Source: Galerina marginata
Lineage: Eukaryota > Basidiomycota > Agaricomycetes > Agaricales > Galerinaceae
Direction: 5' to 3'
Assembly (NCBI GenBank): GCA_023014335.1
Contig: JAECYW010000003.1
Location: 1,364,001-1,428,000, forward strand
DNA: 64,000 nt
The notes below the pieces were generated by a model. That model was not told the DNA's origin and searched no databases. It worked only from the letters and a program-made list of their open reading frames with translations. Shown in pieces: positions 25,411 to 35,713 of the stretch. Each line of letters starts with the position of its first letter. Position 1 is the stretch's first letter. A program made the translations under genes and the position numbers.

Positions 25411-25701
25411 ATGCCAACGGTGAGTTTACGCGTTTGCCCTAAAGAAGTGTAACTCTTACTTACTGCCCTGTTTCTTCTTGTTCTGCCTGGTCCGCAGCCT
25501 TGGGATGAACAGAAGAGTCGACAAAGTAGTGGAACTCAACCTCTAAACTGGTGGATTCTAAATCATAGCAAATCCGATCTAATGATCTCATGCGGTCAAT
25601 TCGTTGCGTGGACTATACCTGCCAACGATCTGTCAATATTCTGCCATCGCTCCATGGATCGACAACTGTTTCTTTCCAGGCTCTTGCGCTCTATTAGCTA
25701 G
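25411..25701 (+). CDS. Possible small gene, 70 residues
   Basis: Proposed two-exon gene: 25411-25419 (ATG plus two codons, donor GTGAGT) and 25498-25701 (acceptor CCGCAG). The product begins MPTPWDEQKS and has a WWILNHSKSD core. Support comes from the TATA-like box 73 bases upstream, the canonical splice sites and the 68-codon open second exon. I do not recognise a family, and there is no signal peptide or membrane segment. The alternative is that this is 5' untranslated sequence of the 7TM gene starting at 25868. Confidence 0.33.
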
Positions 25702-25867
25702 TCTGAATGATTCGGAAACGTCACATATGTACATCATTATCAATTGCGCTGGGACCTGTCTGCTTCTGCTGGCGTACTTTCGTTTTCCACCTTTCGTTCA
25801 CTTTCTTTCAAGCTCATTCCTTTACAACTTTCTCATCTAGTCATTCTTTTTTTTCTTGGAATTTAAA

Positions 25868-27407
25868 ATGGCATCTGGTAAGTCTGCACTATATCTAAAT
25901 TTACAAATCCCAGCTTATGACGCACTTCACTTCCCTGCAGGCCAAGATACAACGTTGATAAACATATTCCTCGCTCTGCAAATCTCTGGGGCCATTGCTT
26001 TCGTGTTGATTGTCCTTTCGGCATGCATTTTTCGTGGAGCCAAACGGCATCCCATTTGGTTCAGCTTTTGCATTTCTTGGATCGCGTTTGGTGTATCCTA
26101 TGCCTTTCTTTTATTTGCTGGCCAACAATACAAACGACCTGCGCATATTCCGTGCACCATCCAGGCTGCTTTGATTTACGCTGCACCATACTTGTAAGTA
26201 ATGATCACCGGCTCTGGTTCAGCATAGCACTCATGGTATCGGCTCCAGGGTGATGGGGACTTCGCTTGGACTGGTCACTCATGTATGTCCTCACTTCTCT
26301 TCAGTTCAACTATTTCTTATTGTGATTTTTAGCTACTATTGAACGTACTCTCCGCTCTCTCTCAATCACACAAGAAAAGGACCTACAGGACGTTCATGAA
26401 TGTTGTAAGTAGATTCACATTAATATTGTGCATAATTATGACTGATACCCGACTCCAGCTCGTAAGCCTTCCGTGGATGATTTGGGTGGCAGTTTTCGTT
26501 GGAGTTCTGGTAGTAAGTCTAGATCTCTATTTTATCCAAAACGTCATTGCTAATGACCCGTTTAATCTTTAGTTTGGATTCTCGCATGATCAGCAGGTCG
26601 CTATGTCGCCAAACGGGACTTTCTGCGTCATACAGGACTCTTCGATGTGAGGTTCTCTCCGATGTGCCTTGCATGTCTGACTCGGGTCCGCATAGACCAA
26701 AAGTGACTGCCATTGCCGCCACTATAGGCAGTACAGCCATCATCGGCTTAGAATGTACGTCCTTCACGTCCTTCGAAGTGGCAACCAACAATTTTGATTC
26801 TGATACTTTTCTTCTCAAGGTGCAATTGCCATCCTTTTGTACCGTAATAGGGCGATAGTCAATATTTTTAGCCAGTCTTTGGCTATGGCAATCCGCATCT
26901 TGATCTTTACGATCCTTGGATTTGGAGCACTGGGGTATGTCGTCCCTCTAGGCGTATTCTTTCTATCTCGATATTTATGAATACCAGTATTGGCTTGGTC
27001 TTTACCATCACCAAAACTAGAGGTGTTCAGTTTGACATCATACTCGGGATATGTGGGTTAGATCCCTTCCATTTTTGACTCCTTGACTTATCCCATTCTC
27101 CAAAGTACCTCCTGCGGCAGCGCTTACGTTCGGGACTCAGCTGGTTTGTGATTCCTTCTAATGCCGCACTTCTATCAACGCTGACCAACATAACTAGGAC
27201 CTGTTGCGGGGATGGGTATTTTGGAAGGAACCGCAGGCTGTGATGCCGGATCAAAGTCTCTTGACATTGACCATCGTGGAATCTATCTCTTCACAGGTGG
27301 CTCCGTCCAGACAACGGACTGCAGTCGTTGCAAGGAGACCTTCTCAGTCGTCTCAAGCGATTCCTCAACCCCGATCGACTGGTGAACCAACATATTTACC
27401 TGTATGA
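25868..27407 (+). CDS. Seven-helix membrane protein, GPCR-like (paralog 1)
   Basis: Eleven exons give 327 residues: 25868-25877, 25941-26193, 26249-26282, 26333-26404, 26459-26512, 26573-26646, 26696-26754, 26820-26934, 26988-27052, 27106-27143 and 27198-27407. Seven hydrophobic helices can be read: near residues 10-32, 41-64, 76-100, 128-145 and 165-190, a sixth around IRILIFTILGFGALG, and a seventh ending GTQLDLLRGWVFW. A cysteine opens helix 3 (C75, in PCTIQAALIY) and another sits in the loop before helix 5 (C159), as in the disulphide of G-protein-coupled receptors. Exons 3 and 5-10 have the same lengths as in the paralog at 28146. The family is known to me only as uncharacterised Agaricomycete 7TM proteins, so receptor function is inference. 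The C-terminal end is uncertain. Confidence 0.78.
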
Positions 27408-28145
27408 ATGCCAAGTCCTATACGCACTATTCTACAATACGTCTTCAATTAATCCTGGTCCGAACAACTCTGGTCTCTGGACTTGTAGATAAATTTAGTA
27501 TCATTTGTCCTGCTCTCTTGGACAGTGTTGTCTGATCCTGCTCTTCATCCATCAATTGAAGACTTGTCTAAGTATAGGTAAGTTCTCCCTGTCCGGCCCT
27601 TGCGATTGGCTGATTATATTTATCTTTTCTGACCCAGGCTAGCTCCAGCAGATTTCATCACTCAACTTCATCAGCATTGATCCTAGAAATCGGCAACACC
27701 CAAACTCAGAAACCAAGCGCCCCTCACAGCGGGTTGGTGACGGCGACAGCGCCACTGCAATGGGTGGTCAGTCGCGACCAAACGCCTCCTTGGTTAGCAG
27801 GTAGGAGTCTCAGAGGCGTCAGCTCAGGCAATACTCTAGTTACACCTCCAGGTCGCTTGATAATTGCGAACCCCACAGCAATAATCAGACTGTGCGTGAT
27901 GTCTTCTTCACCACCATCTCTACTTTCTGATTGGTCATTGATCTAGGAGTGTGCGAAGCATTGCTCGTTGCTTCTTCAAAAGACTTCGGATGTAGACGAT
28001 CAAGACACGAGAAACCCTTCGTCCTTTCCTATCGGTCTTCCTCTTGACTTTGGTGACTCGACGGCTGAATGCGAATTATTCTGCGCTACCGCTTTAGACA
28101 GCTTTGAATGCTCACTAGGATCTTATTGAAGACTAGAATTAGACA
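27408..28145. other. Spacer with possible extra tail exons
   Basis: About 0.74 kb between two 7TM genes. A coding-like stretch (PSIEDLSKY) around 27545-27590 ends at a good donor (AG|GTAAGT). It is followed after an acceptor near 27638 by an open frame rich in Ser, Thr and Arg to about 27946. The motif at the first stretch resembles one near 29830-29880 behind the second 7TM gene. These may be alternative C-terminal exons of the upstream gene, or remnants of another copy. I could not close a model. Confidence 0.35.
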
Positions 28146-29602
28146 ATGGCAGATCGTCGGGCGTTTGACATTTCCGGTAAGCGTCCCAAAGTGACATGTT
28201 CCTCCGTCCTGACATATACCCCCCCCTCTAAGCTCCAGCCACCCCTGTCCAAGCGATCAATGTCGCCGGTGTACACGCTTTCATCGTTCTTAACCTTATT
28301 GGAGGCATCGGGATGCTGCTAGTACTGCTAACCGCCATACTGTCCCGAAGGGTTAAGCGACTATCAACTTGGTACAGCTTTTGCTTCTCATGGATCCTCT
28401 CCTCCATCTCGTATTCGTTGCTGTCTTTCGCTGGTCAACAAACAACCAGTACTCCAAGTTACTGGCTATGTTATATTCAAGCCGCACTCATTTACTCCAT
28501 GCCCCCAACGTGAGTGCCTGTTTGAATAGCGAGAAAATGTCACTCAGACGGCTCACCGTGTAGCACGACTTGTACTACTCTCGCGCTTCTTGTCCACGTG
28601 AGTATCTTGTATGTTATCACTGCCTTACATGATTATTCATCACCAAACCGCAGATCCTCCTAAGCTTTCCCGATACTACCGCAGACATACCGCTCAAGAT
28701 TAACCTCCGTACATCGTGCCTGGTACGGTCCTTCTATTCCATGCCTCGGGCGAATCTGATTTTACGGGTAGTTATTAATGGGACCCTACTCCATCTTTCT
28801 TGTTATGTTTATTGGAGTAACTTTGGTAAGTGACAGGAAGCTGCAAGGGTCATGTAAATCTCATGTCCTTTTTAGTACGAAACCAGAAACCCCGCAATGT
28901 TGTGGAAAGCCCCCCAAGGAACCTATTGTGACTCTATGAATGCTGACTGGTAGGTGCCCTTGCTCCACGCCTTCCACCGCTTCTAAAACCACTCCTTAGG
29001 TCACGGATTTCTTCCATAGTTGTAGCAGCGGTTTCGATGGTCATAATCATAGTTCAAGGTGAGTTCGGAGAATTTTGGCTTTCAAAAGTCTATTCTTAAT
29101 ATATTGCCACAGGTCAACTCGCCGCTCGGCTGTACTCTAACCTTCACTCTTTGCGTCGCGATTCTCAATCGTTTGCAACAATCTTCCGAGGAATGCTTTT
29201 TACGGTTATCGGGTTTATAACCTTAGTGTACGTCTACTTTTCCCCTCAATGTCGACATAAGCACTTGAACTCAACACCGCCATCATTTAGGATTGCGATG
29301 GTGTTCACTGTTACGAATGACCACACGTTGGCTTTTGATTTGATCATCTCACTCTGTATGTTCTGTTTTAATTTTTTATTGATGTGTGCTTGTTGGGCGT
29401 TAAGCATCATTATTTTCTAGTTCCTCTTTTGGCTTTATTTGTTTTTGGGTCACAGAAGGTCGCTCCTTTTGATTAAATTTGAGGAACGCCGTCACTAATT
29501 TATGGCTTGCAGGACTTGTACCAGGCATGGTTTTCCTGGGAATCGCCTTACAGAGCAGAAGGTCGAGGGTCTGTCTTCTTTGGTCGAAAGCTAGTCCAAT
29601 GA
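28146..29602 (+). CDS. Seven-helix membrane protein, GPCR-like (paralog 2)
   Basis: Eleven exons give 299 residues: 28146-28176, 28239-28509, 28564-28597, 28654-28722, 28772-28825, 28876-28949, 29000-29058, 29113-29227, 29291-29355, 29421-29458 and 29513-29602. All phases close. It starts MADRRAFDIS and has the TWYSFCFSW second helix. The helix-3 cysteine C88 (LCYIQAALIY) pairs in principle with C171 in the second extracellular loop (GTYC). The last helix ends in FGSQKDLYQAWFSW. Lengths of exons 3 and 5-10 (34, 54, 74, 59, 115, 65, 38) are identical to paralog 1. Exon 2 (271) and exon 4 (69) match paralog 3. The short basic C-tail may be the cytoplasmic end. No ligand or partner can be named. 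Confidence 0.8.
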
Positions 29603-29650
29603 TAGCGATTAAGTAGTAACTCCCCTGTGTAAAGGATCTGACTCGAATGG

Positions 29651-29873
29651 GGTTTTGATACTCTGTAGAACAGACTGGAATCCATACTTTGAGACATATT
29701 TGAGATGGTAGCAGTTTTTGCCATCCGAACACTCATCGACATCCTCCTTGGATTCAGCCTGTGAGTGGTGTCCCTAAATAGGCAGGCCCAAAATGGCAAT
29801 AGTTTGACACGACAGTCTCAATCCTATCTCGCCATCAACCCTCTTTCTTCTCGATCTCTCATTCTAAGTACAG
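29651..29873 (+). pseudogene. Remnant of a fourth 7TM paralog
   Basis: Downstream of paralog 2 the plus strand again reads like exon 8 of the 7TM family. It has an ILCRTDWNP start as in the LLICRT segment of paralog 3, then MVAVFAIRTLIDILLGFSL as in the sixth helix, ending at a GTGAGT donor at about 29771. The two halves are in different frames with a stop between, so the exon is broken. A further piece at 29816-29873 may be the next exon. The other exons are absent. The sequence supports a decayed duplicate; an unspliced tail of paralog 2 is less likely. Confidence 0.5.
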
Positions 29874-30420
29874 GTAGGTAAGCCGTTCATTTTGGCCTAT
29901 CCTCAGGCACTAGGCACTGCGGATACTCCGGCTGGAGGTAAACCTGACAGCACTCTATGGTCTTTCCTAGATTCTGACTAGATTCTGACTTAACTTCTCA
30001 CAACAGATAGGTTCTACTTCGGTCCTTCAAGTCTCTTACCACGGGTAGCGCTGCTCGCCAACAAGGAGGCCAATGCATACGCACTTTTGTGGAAAATGAA
30101 GTTCTATCTTCTCAGCCACACTGCCCCTTCTAGACATCTCATTTAGCCCCGAGATGAGTTCATTGAGTCCGTCAAAGAATATATTGAACGCCTTCGGGTT
30201 GACAACCTTTTCTCCGGGGAGTCGGGACCATCTGCATCCATTTGAGAGTGGCTCCGGATAGACAATGATTGTGGCATCTATTTGAAACTTGACTCCAAAC
30301 TCTGGGCACCTACATATCTCTGGTATTCCGTTATTTGTGGTGGTCTCAAAAAGGCCAAGTCAGTTGGAGCACCGGTTTTCTTTCCCTCCAACCATCGTCT
30401 GCCTTTGACCTGCTTTTCTA
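29874..30420. other. Spacer before the transporter gene
   Basis: About 0.55 kb. Splice-like signals (CTCAG at about 29905, CAACAG near 30005) and an open stretch at 30010-30145 may belong to the decayed 7TM copy. Nothing intact can be supported, and the last part is the promoter and leader of the transporter. Confidence 0.4.
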
Positions 30421-32556
30421 ATGGAGGGCGTTCCAGGAAATGGTTCCACAACTGACCGCCTTTCAAGCACAGTTGAATCATCCTCTCTGCACAAATCTGA
30501 TGTGGAGAACGACTTGATCGGTTCTGTGGACGAGGCGAAGGTCAAAAGTGCTGTTCGAAAATTGGATTTGACGATTTTGCCCGTTATGACTATGTTTTAT
30601 TTTCTGTCGTTTTTGGTCAGTACTTGACATACAGTGCACACGAGGCCTTGTCAATAATTCTTCACTTTTAGGATCGCTCAAACATCGGTATGTCAATGAA
30701 GTCCGTCTGGGCACGCTAACGACTCATCGATTTCATGGTTCATCTAGGCAACGCTAGAGTAGCTGGCCTGCAGAAAGGTTTAAAAATGACAGACCACCAA
30801 TACCAGGTTGCTGTAACGATAACTTTTGTGTTAGTTTTTAAGATTGGCCCTATCCACCTCGTTGAAACTAACGTTTTCCAAGGCCATACATACTCGCGGA
30901 ACTGCCAGCAAATCTACTACTCCGCAAAATCGGCCCTAACATTCTCATGCCAGCTATCCTCACAATTTGGGGAATCATTGTCACCTTGCAAGGATTTGTG
31001 ACTTCGTATCATGGTCTGGTCGTTGCTCGGGCATTTCTTGGTCTTGTTGAAGGGCCGATGTTTCCGGGGATCGTGTTATACCTTTCAGGATTCTACACCC
31101 GCAAAGAGCTCTCTTTACGGTACGCTTTTCGTTACTCTGGAGTTTTGCTCCTGTCAACGCCCTTTTTTTTTTAAGGATTGCGTTCTTCTTTTCGGCTGCG
31201 TCGGTCGGTATTTCCTCTCAATACACCTTGAGTAGTAACGCTAATGATTAGTCATTAGCTTTCCGGAGCATTTTCTGGCCTTCTCGCAGCTGCGATTGTA
31301 AAGATGCACGGAGTCGGGGGAAAGCCAGCCTGGTCATGGATATTCATTTTAGTGCGTATTATTCATTGATCAGTAATTTCTCACACCGAGTTATCCTTAG
31401 GAAGGACTTTTCAGTGTAGTGGTCGGATTGGTATCATTCTTTTTGGTCCCAGCGACGCCAAAGGACTCCAGATTTCTCTCTGAGTCCCAGAAGGAGTGAG
31501 TTAAGCCTAAATGAACACAAGTCCCTTCTAACTGATGTGAATGGAATGGAAAGAATCATTATTCGTCGCCTGGAGAGCGATCGTCCATTTGTGAATCCGT
31601 CGGACTCATTTAGCATCAAACAGGTCCTTGCATCTATCCGTTCCCCACACGTGGTAATTATGTTCATGGTATATTTCATGGGTGGGACCGGCCTCTATGG
31701 ACTCGCTTTGTTTCTGCCCTCCATTGTCAATCAACTTGGCTTCAGTGCCAATAAATCACAGCTCCTCAGCGTCGGCCCTTTCGCAGCAGGATTTGTTGGT
31801 GAGTCAGTTTGTAATGTCTCCTTCGTCATATCTCGTCTTATACGCCCTATTAAAGTCACGCTCCTCTTGGCTTATCTCTCCGACAGATATAGAAGCCGCG
31901 CGGTACCTCTCATCTTGGTATCCTTGCTTTCAGTGGCCGGGTTCTCTATATATCTGAGTTAGTCCCCTTCCGTCATTTCACATCTCGGCCATGTACTCAT
32001 CTCCCAAATAGCATCCAAGGATAAGCACGTTTTGTATGGATCACTTTACCTCATGGTTCCTGGCATCTATGGGAAGACTCCAGTAATTGCTGCTTGGATT
32101 TCCAACAACTCAGAACCGTATTATCGACGTGCTACTAGTATCGCACTTGGCTTCATAGCCACCAATGCTGTACGCAGTCATTTAATTATACACCTAACTA
32201 AAATTAGAACAGCTGACGTTGTCGGGTAGGGTGGTGTCCTGAGTACGTGGTTATATCCAACAAAGGAAGGTCCCAGATTCCATAGAACGACAGTCATCAA
32301 TCTTATTTTGTGGGTTGAACCCTTTGCTCTCGAATATCTATATCTCACCGTTCTAATATCTCATCCTGACAGTACAATCATGGTAATCGTTTTGGCGGGA
32401 ATCAACGCTTTGCTCTTGTCTTGGAAGAACAAACAAAAGGAACATTCACGCGCAGAAATACTTGGGCCATTTTCGACCGAAAAAGAGCCAGATGGCGGTG
32501 TACGGGCATGGGTGGAACTCGGAGACCGTCATCCTGACTTCCGCTATGTAATATGA
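30421..32556 (+). CDS. MFS transporter, anion:cation symporter type
   Basis: Twelve exons give 504 residues: 30421-30615, 30672-30687, 30748-30829, 30883-31119, 31176-31203, 31259-31351, 31401-31495, 31554-31798, 31856-31957, 32012-32169, 32230-32309 and 32373-32556. Exon 2 is only 16 bases. The protein shows twelve helices with family markers: DRSNIGNARVAGL after helix 1, YILAELPANLLLRK, ARAFLGLVEGPMFPG, FFFSAASLSGAFSGLLAAAI, GKPAWSWIFILEGL and FLPSIVNQLGFS. This is the Dal5/allantoate-permease-like ACS branch of the major facilitator superfamily. It takes up carboxylates, vitamins such as nicotinate, or small peptides at the plasma membrane. The C-terminal tail is charged. It sits between 7TM paralogs and flavin enzymes, and a link to the same substrate is a guess. 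Confidence 0.92.
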
Positions 32557-33580
32557 ACACTTCTTGGAAGTCATGATTGCATTATCTAGACCCAAAGGCG
32601 CGAGCATTCGAAAACAAAGATGTCCCACCGCTGATATTCTAACAATATAATCACAATGACAATTTGAGAGTCTGAAGTTCTGACACTTCCCTTAAGACGG
32701 CTTCACTTTCCACACGCATGCTAGATGCGACTCTTGCAATGGGAAGGACGTTCACTTTCACCACTACCCAAAACAATTTGCTCTCCGTTTGGTCTCCTAT
32801 TTAGGCAATAGACGCATTTTTGATGCCAACGAACCGAGTCCCTAACTCTATCCCGCAACTATCCCGCAATATTGACAGGCCGGCTTCCATTTCAACGGAA
32901 CGAGACGCCGCCCGAAACCGTTACCCTTGAATTCTCTCCAGCATCAGCACTCATTGAGGTCAGTCCCTCCATATCGTCTAGCTTGCACTTTCGTCGGGCG
33001 AGTTAATTGTGGATGGCGACGGCTCCTCTTCTCACTGGCAGTCATCGGCTTGCACGGGCGATCCTGGTGATCATGGCCGATCATGGTCGAGAATCGAGCT
33101 CGGCGGTGCAAATACCATGCGAAATATCGAGTGTGTCATGAGAAGGTCTATTCACTGCTCTGGTAATGCTATACTTTGCTAGAGGTTGTCGCTGGGAGGG
33201 AGCACCGGAGTCATATCATGATCTGACATTTTGACAACAGGCGGCTGACAGTCATTTGCGAAGCTGGTGCAGCTGCGCGTACACACGGCCCAAAAATGTC
33301 TCCAATATCCTATATTTATCCTTCGTAGTCAACGTGAATCCGACCCCCGTCAAGCAGATATGCCAGTGCAGTGCGCGCTCTTTGGAATGCGCTGCTATGC
33401 CTTTCTTGATTCCGTGGACGTGCACACGGTTATAATAGAAAAGCATGTTCTTTCAGACTTTCCGCCGCCTTTCGTTCCCCTTTTACTTCGTTTGCCCAAC
33501 CTTCAGGTTTGAGATAAGCAGCACCCCAGCGCTCGTTAAGGGCCGAAAGAGAGTCGCATCAGACTCTTGATCGTCTTACC
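32557..33580. other. Intergenic region
   Basis: About 1 kb between the transporter and the third 7TM gene, both plus strand. No coding sequence is supported. It contains the upstream region of the 7TM gene. Confidence 0.5.
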
Positions 33581-35050
33581 ATGGCGCCAGTGGATCACTT
33601 TTCCAGTGAGTCAACTGAACTGAACAGTAACAAATTCCAACTAATATTGCTGAAACAAACAGGAGAATTGTCTGAACGGGCCCAAGCGTCATTTCTCAAA
33701 GCGTGTATATCATTCCAAATCGTCGGTCTCGTCGGGTGCACCCTCATGCTGGGGACGGCGCTTTTCTCGAAATCTGTCCATAGGCATTCGACGTGGTTCA
33801 GCTTTGTTTTCTCCTGGATCGTTTCTGGCATATCATATCTCCTCCTTTTCTTTTCTGGCCAACTGGGAAACCAGAATCCTCCTTTTGGCCTTTGCCTTGC
33901 TCAGGCAGCATTAATATATTCCGTGCCTATCCTGTGCGCAGATTTACCTCTATTTCTCCGCGTTACACCTATTGACTTGAACTAGGACGGCTGCTTCTAC
34001 GTTGGGACTCGTTACACAAGTTAGTACTTCTACTCAGCCGACTGTTCATTCTAATGATCCGACGATTTAGGTCTATTTTAATATTCGAAATATGTTCTCT
34101 AACCAATTACGGCGGAGAGACATGATATGGAGTATGGCTGTATGTATGCTTTCGATTTAACGATGAAACGGTGGTGACTCTCGTGTGCCGCTAGATACTC
34201 GCCAGCCCATATATCATGCTGGCGGCTGTAGCTATTGGATGTTTGATTGCAAGTATCCTCTTTTATCGCGTTTATTGCTCTAACTGAAGGGGACCTCTTC
34301 AGCTGGGATTGAATCACCCAGAAACAGTCCACCGTAGCCATCCCGAAACACCATATTGTAATATGGTAAACCGCGTTCCGTGAGACTAATTCGATGTTTC
34401 TAGAAGGAATGGGTCTGATTCTCTATTCTTTGTAGGTCGAAAATATCTTCTATCGCGGTGGCGTCATTATTGCTTCCAACTCTCCTTCTCGAACGTACGT
34501 CCTTTTCAAGCTATCTCGCTTTTTCCGGTGCTAATGGTAAGGCAGTTCTGATCTGTAGAACCATGCGGAAAAACTGGGAGGCCCTTAAGAGCCAGAAATA
34601 TTCACCATCGACAGTGATCCGCTTGGTGGCCTTTTCTTTTTGCGGTGCCCTCGCTGTAGGGTGCGTCAGGAATTCGCAATGAAGAAAAAGCACTGTTTAA
34701 ACAATTAATATTCAGGTTGAGTCTCTTGTTTGCCACGAGTGATGAACGCGATCCGGAACTGACAACCGTCATTTCGTTGAGTAAGTTCTCCCCTGGATTA
34801 CGTCCCCGGGTTTGCAAATTAATGATCTCACTTCAGTGCCAACGGCGGCGTTTCTGATATTTGGCACCCAAGGGGTGAGTATCTTCTGCTTTGCTCGCGG
34901 GGTCAATTTTGTGTTTATTAATTGTTGCATTTCCAGGATATTCTGGCGGTCTGGATGTTCTGGAGAAAGCGAGAGCAGAAATCTCAGGATGAAGTAATAG
35001 GTTCAAGAAGTGAACTTCGCGATATGCTCCCTTCATCTCCAAGCGACTGA
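33581..35050 (+). CDS. Seven-helix membrane protein, GPCR-like (paralog 3)
   Basis: Eleven exons give 306 residues: 33581-33605, 33663-33933, 33986-34019, 34071-34139, 34193-34246, 34303-34379, 34436-34494, 34546-34660, 34716-34780, 34837-34874 and 34937-35050. The order of exon lengths repeats that of the other two copies; only exon 6 is longer, by one codon. It has the HSTWFSFVFSW second helix, C86 at the start of helix 3 (GLCLAQAALIY), C170 in the second extracellular loop (PYC), and a final FGTQGDILAVWMFW helix followed by a basic, then serine-rich tail. Intron 5 begins with GC (ATT|GCAAGT) where the paralogs have GTAAGT. Function is unknown, and a sensory receptor is a reasonable hypothesis. 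Confidence 0.8.
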
Positions 35051-35713
35051 CGACGGGTACCGTCGGCCTTTCGCGTAGACAGCACTTAGCGTTCCGGTAT
35101 CATATAAATAGCAAGCAACGTCACTTTGTGATTGGACTTCGAATTGTTTCTTAGCCTTTGTACGATTTTAGCGTTTACAATGTACATAAATATGCAAGTT
35201 CGAACTTCAATGATGATTTTTGAAATTTAATTTATAGGGAAACGTGACGGAGGAAGTCTTGGATTGGTTGAGCTGTATCCCATGGCGCTTTCCACTGGCT
35301 CTCTCAAAGAACTTGCTCCGCCATCCGAGATCTAGAAGTCCCACTTATACGAGTCAGGTTTCATAGTACAAATAGATGAACAAGTACCTTTCGTGACAAC
35401 TTCCTAGTCGGCGCGAATGGCATTAAAGTCGATTAAACCCGTTCGTCACTAAGAGTCAATATCTGCAACGCCGCAGTCAAGAGTCGAGGTCAACTTATTT
35501 TCGGAGGATTGACAAAAATGTCTTTGCGGAAAAGTTACATATACAAGATGTGTACGGTTTATGTATGATATGCTTTTTGTGGTGCTAAAGAAGATACGCA
35601 TTGGAAGAAGAAGAACACAATTGTTCATCGGATACAGGTGAAGCAGATATCATTGTGAGTCGTAGGAAATACACTTAGCCTGCGAGTGGGATCGCCTAAG
35701 AAGTTCGCGGCGA
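35051..35713. other. Intergenic region between convergent genes
   Basis: About 0.66 kb between the stop codons of paralog 3 (+) and the second flavin oxidase (-). It holds the 3' ends of both transcripts. No coding sequence is supported. Confidence 0.5.
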
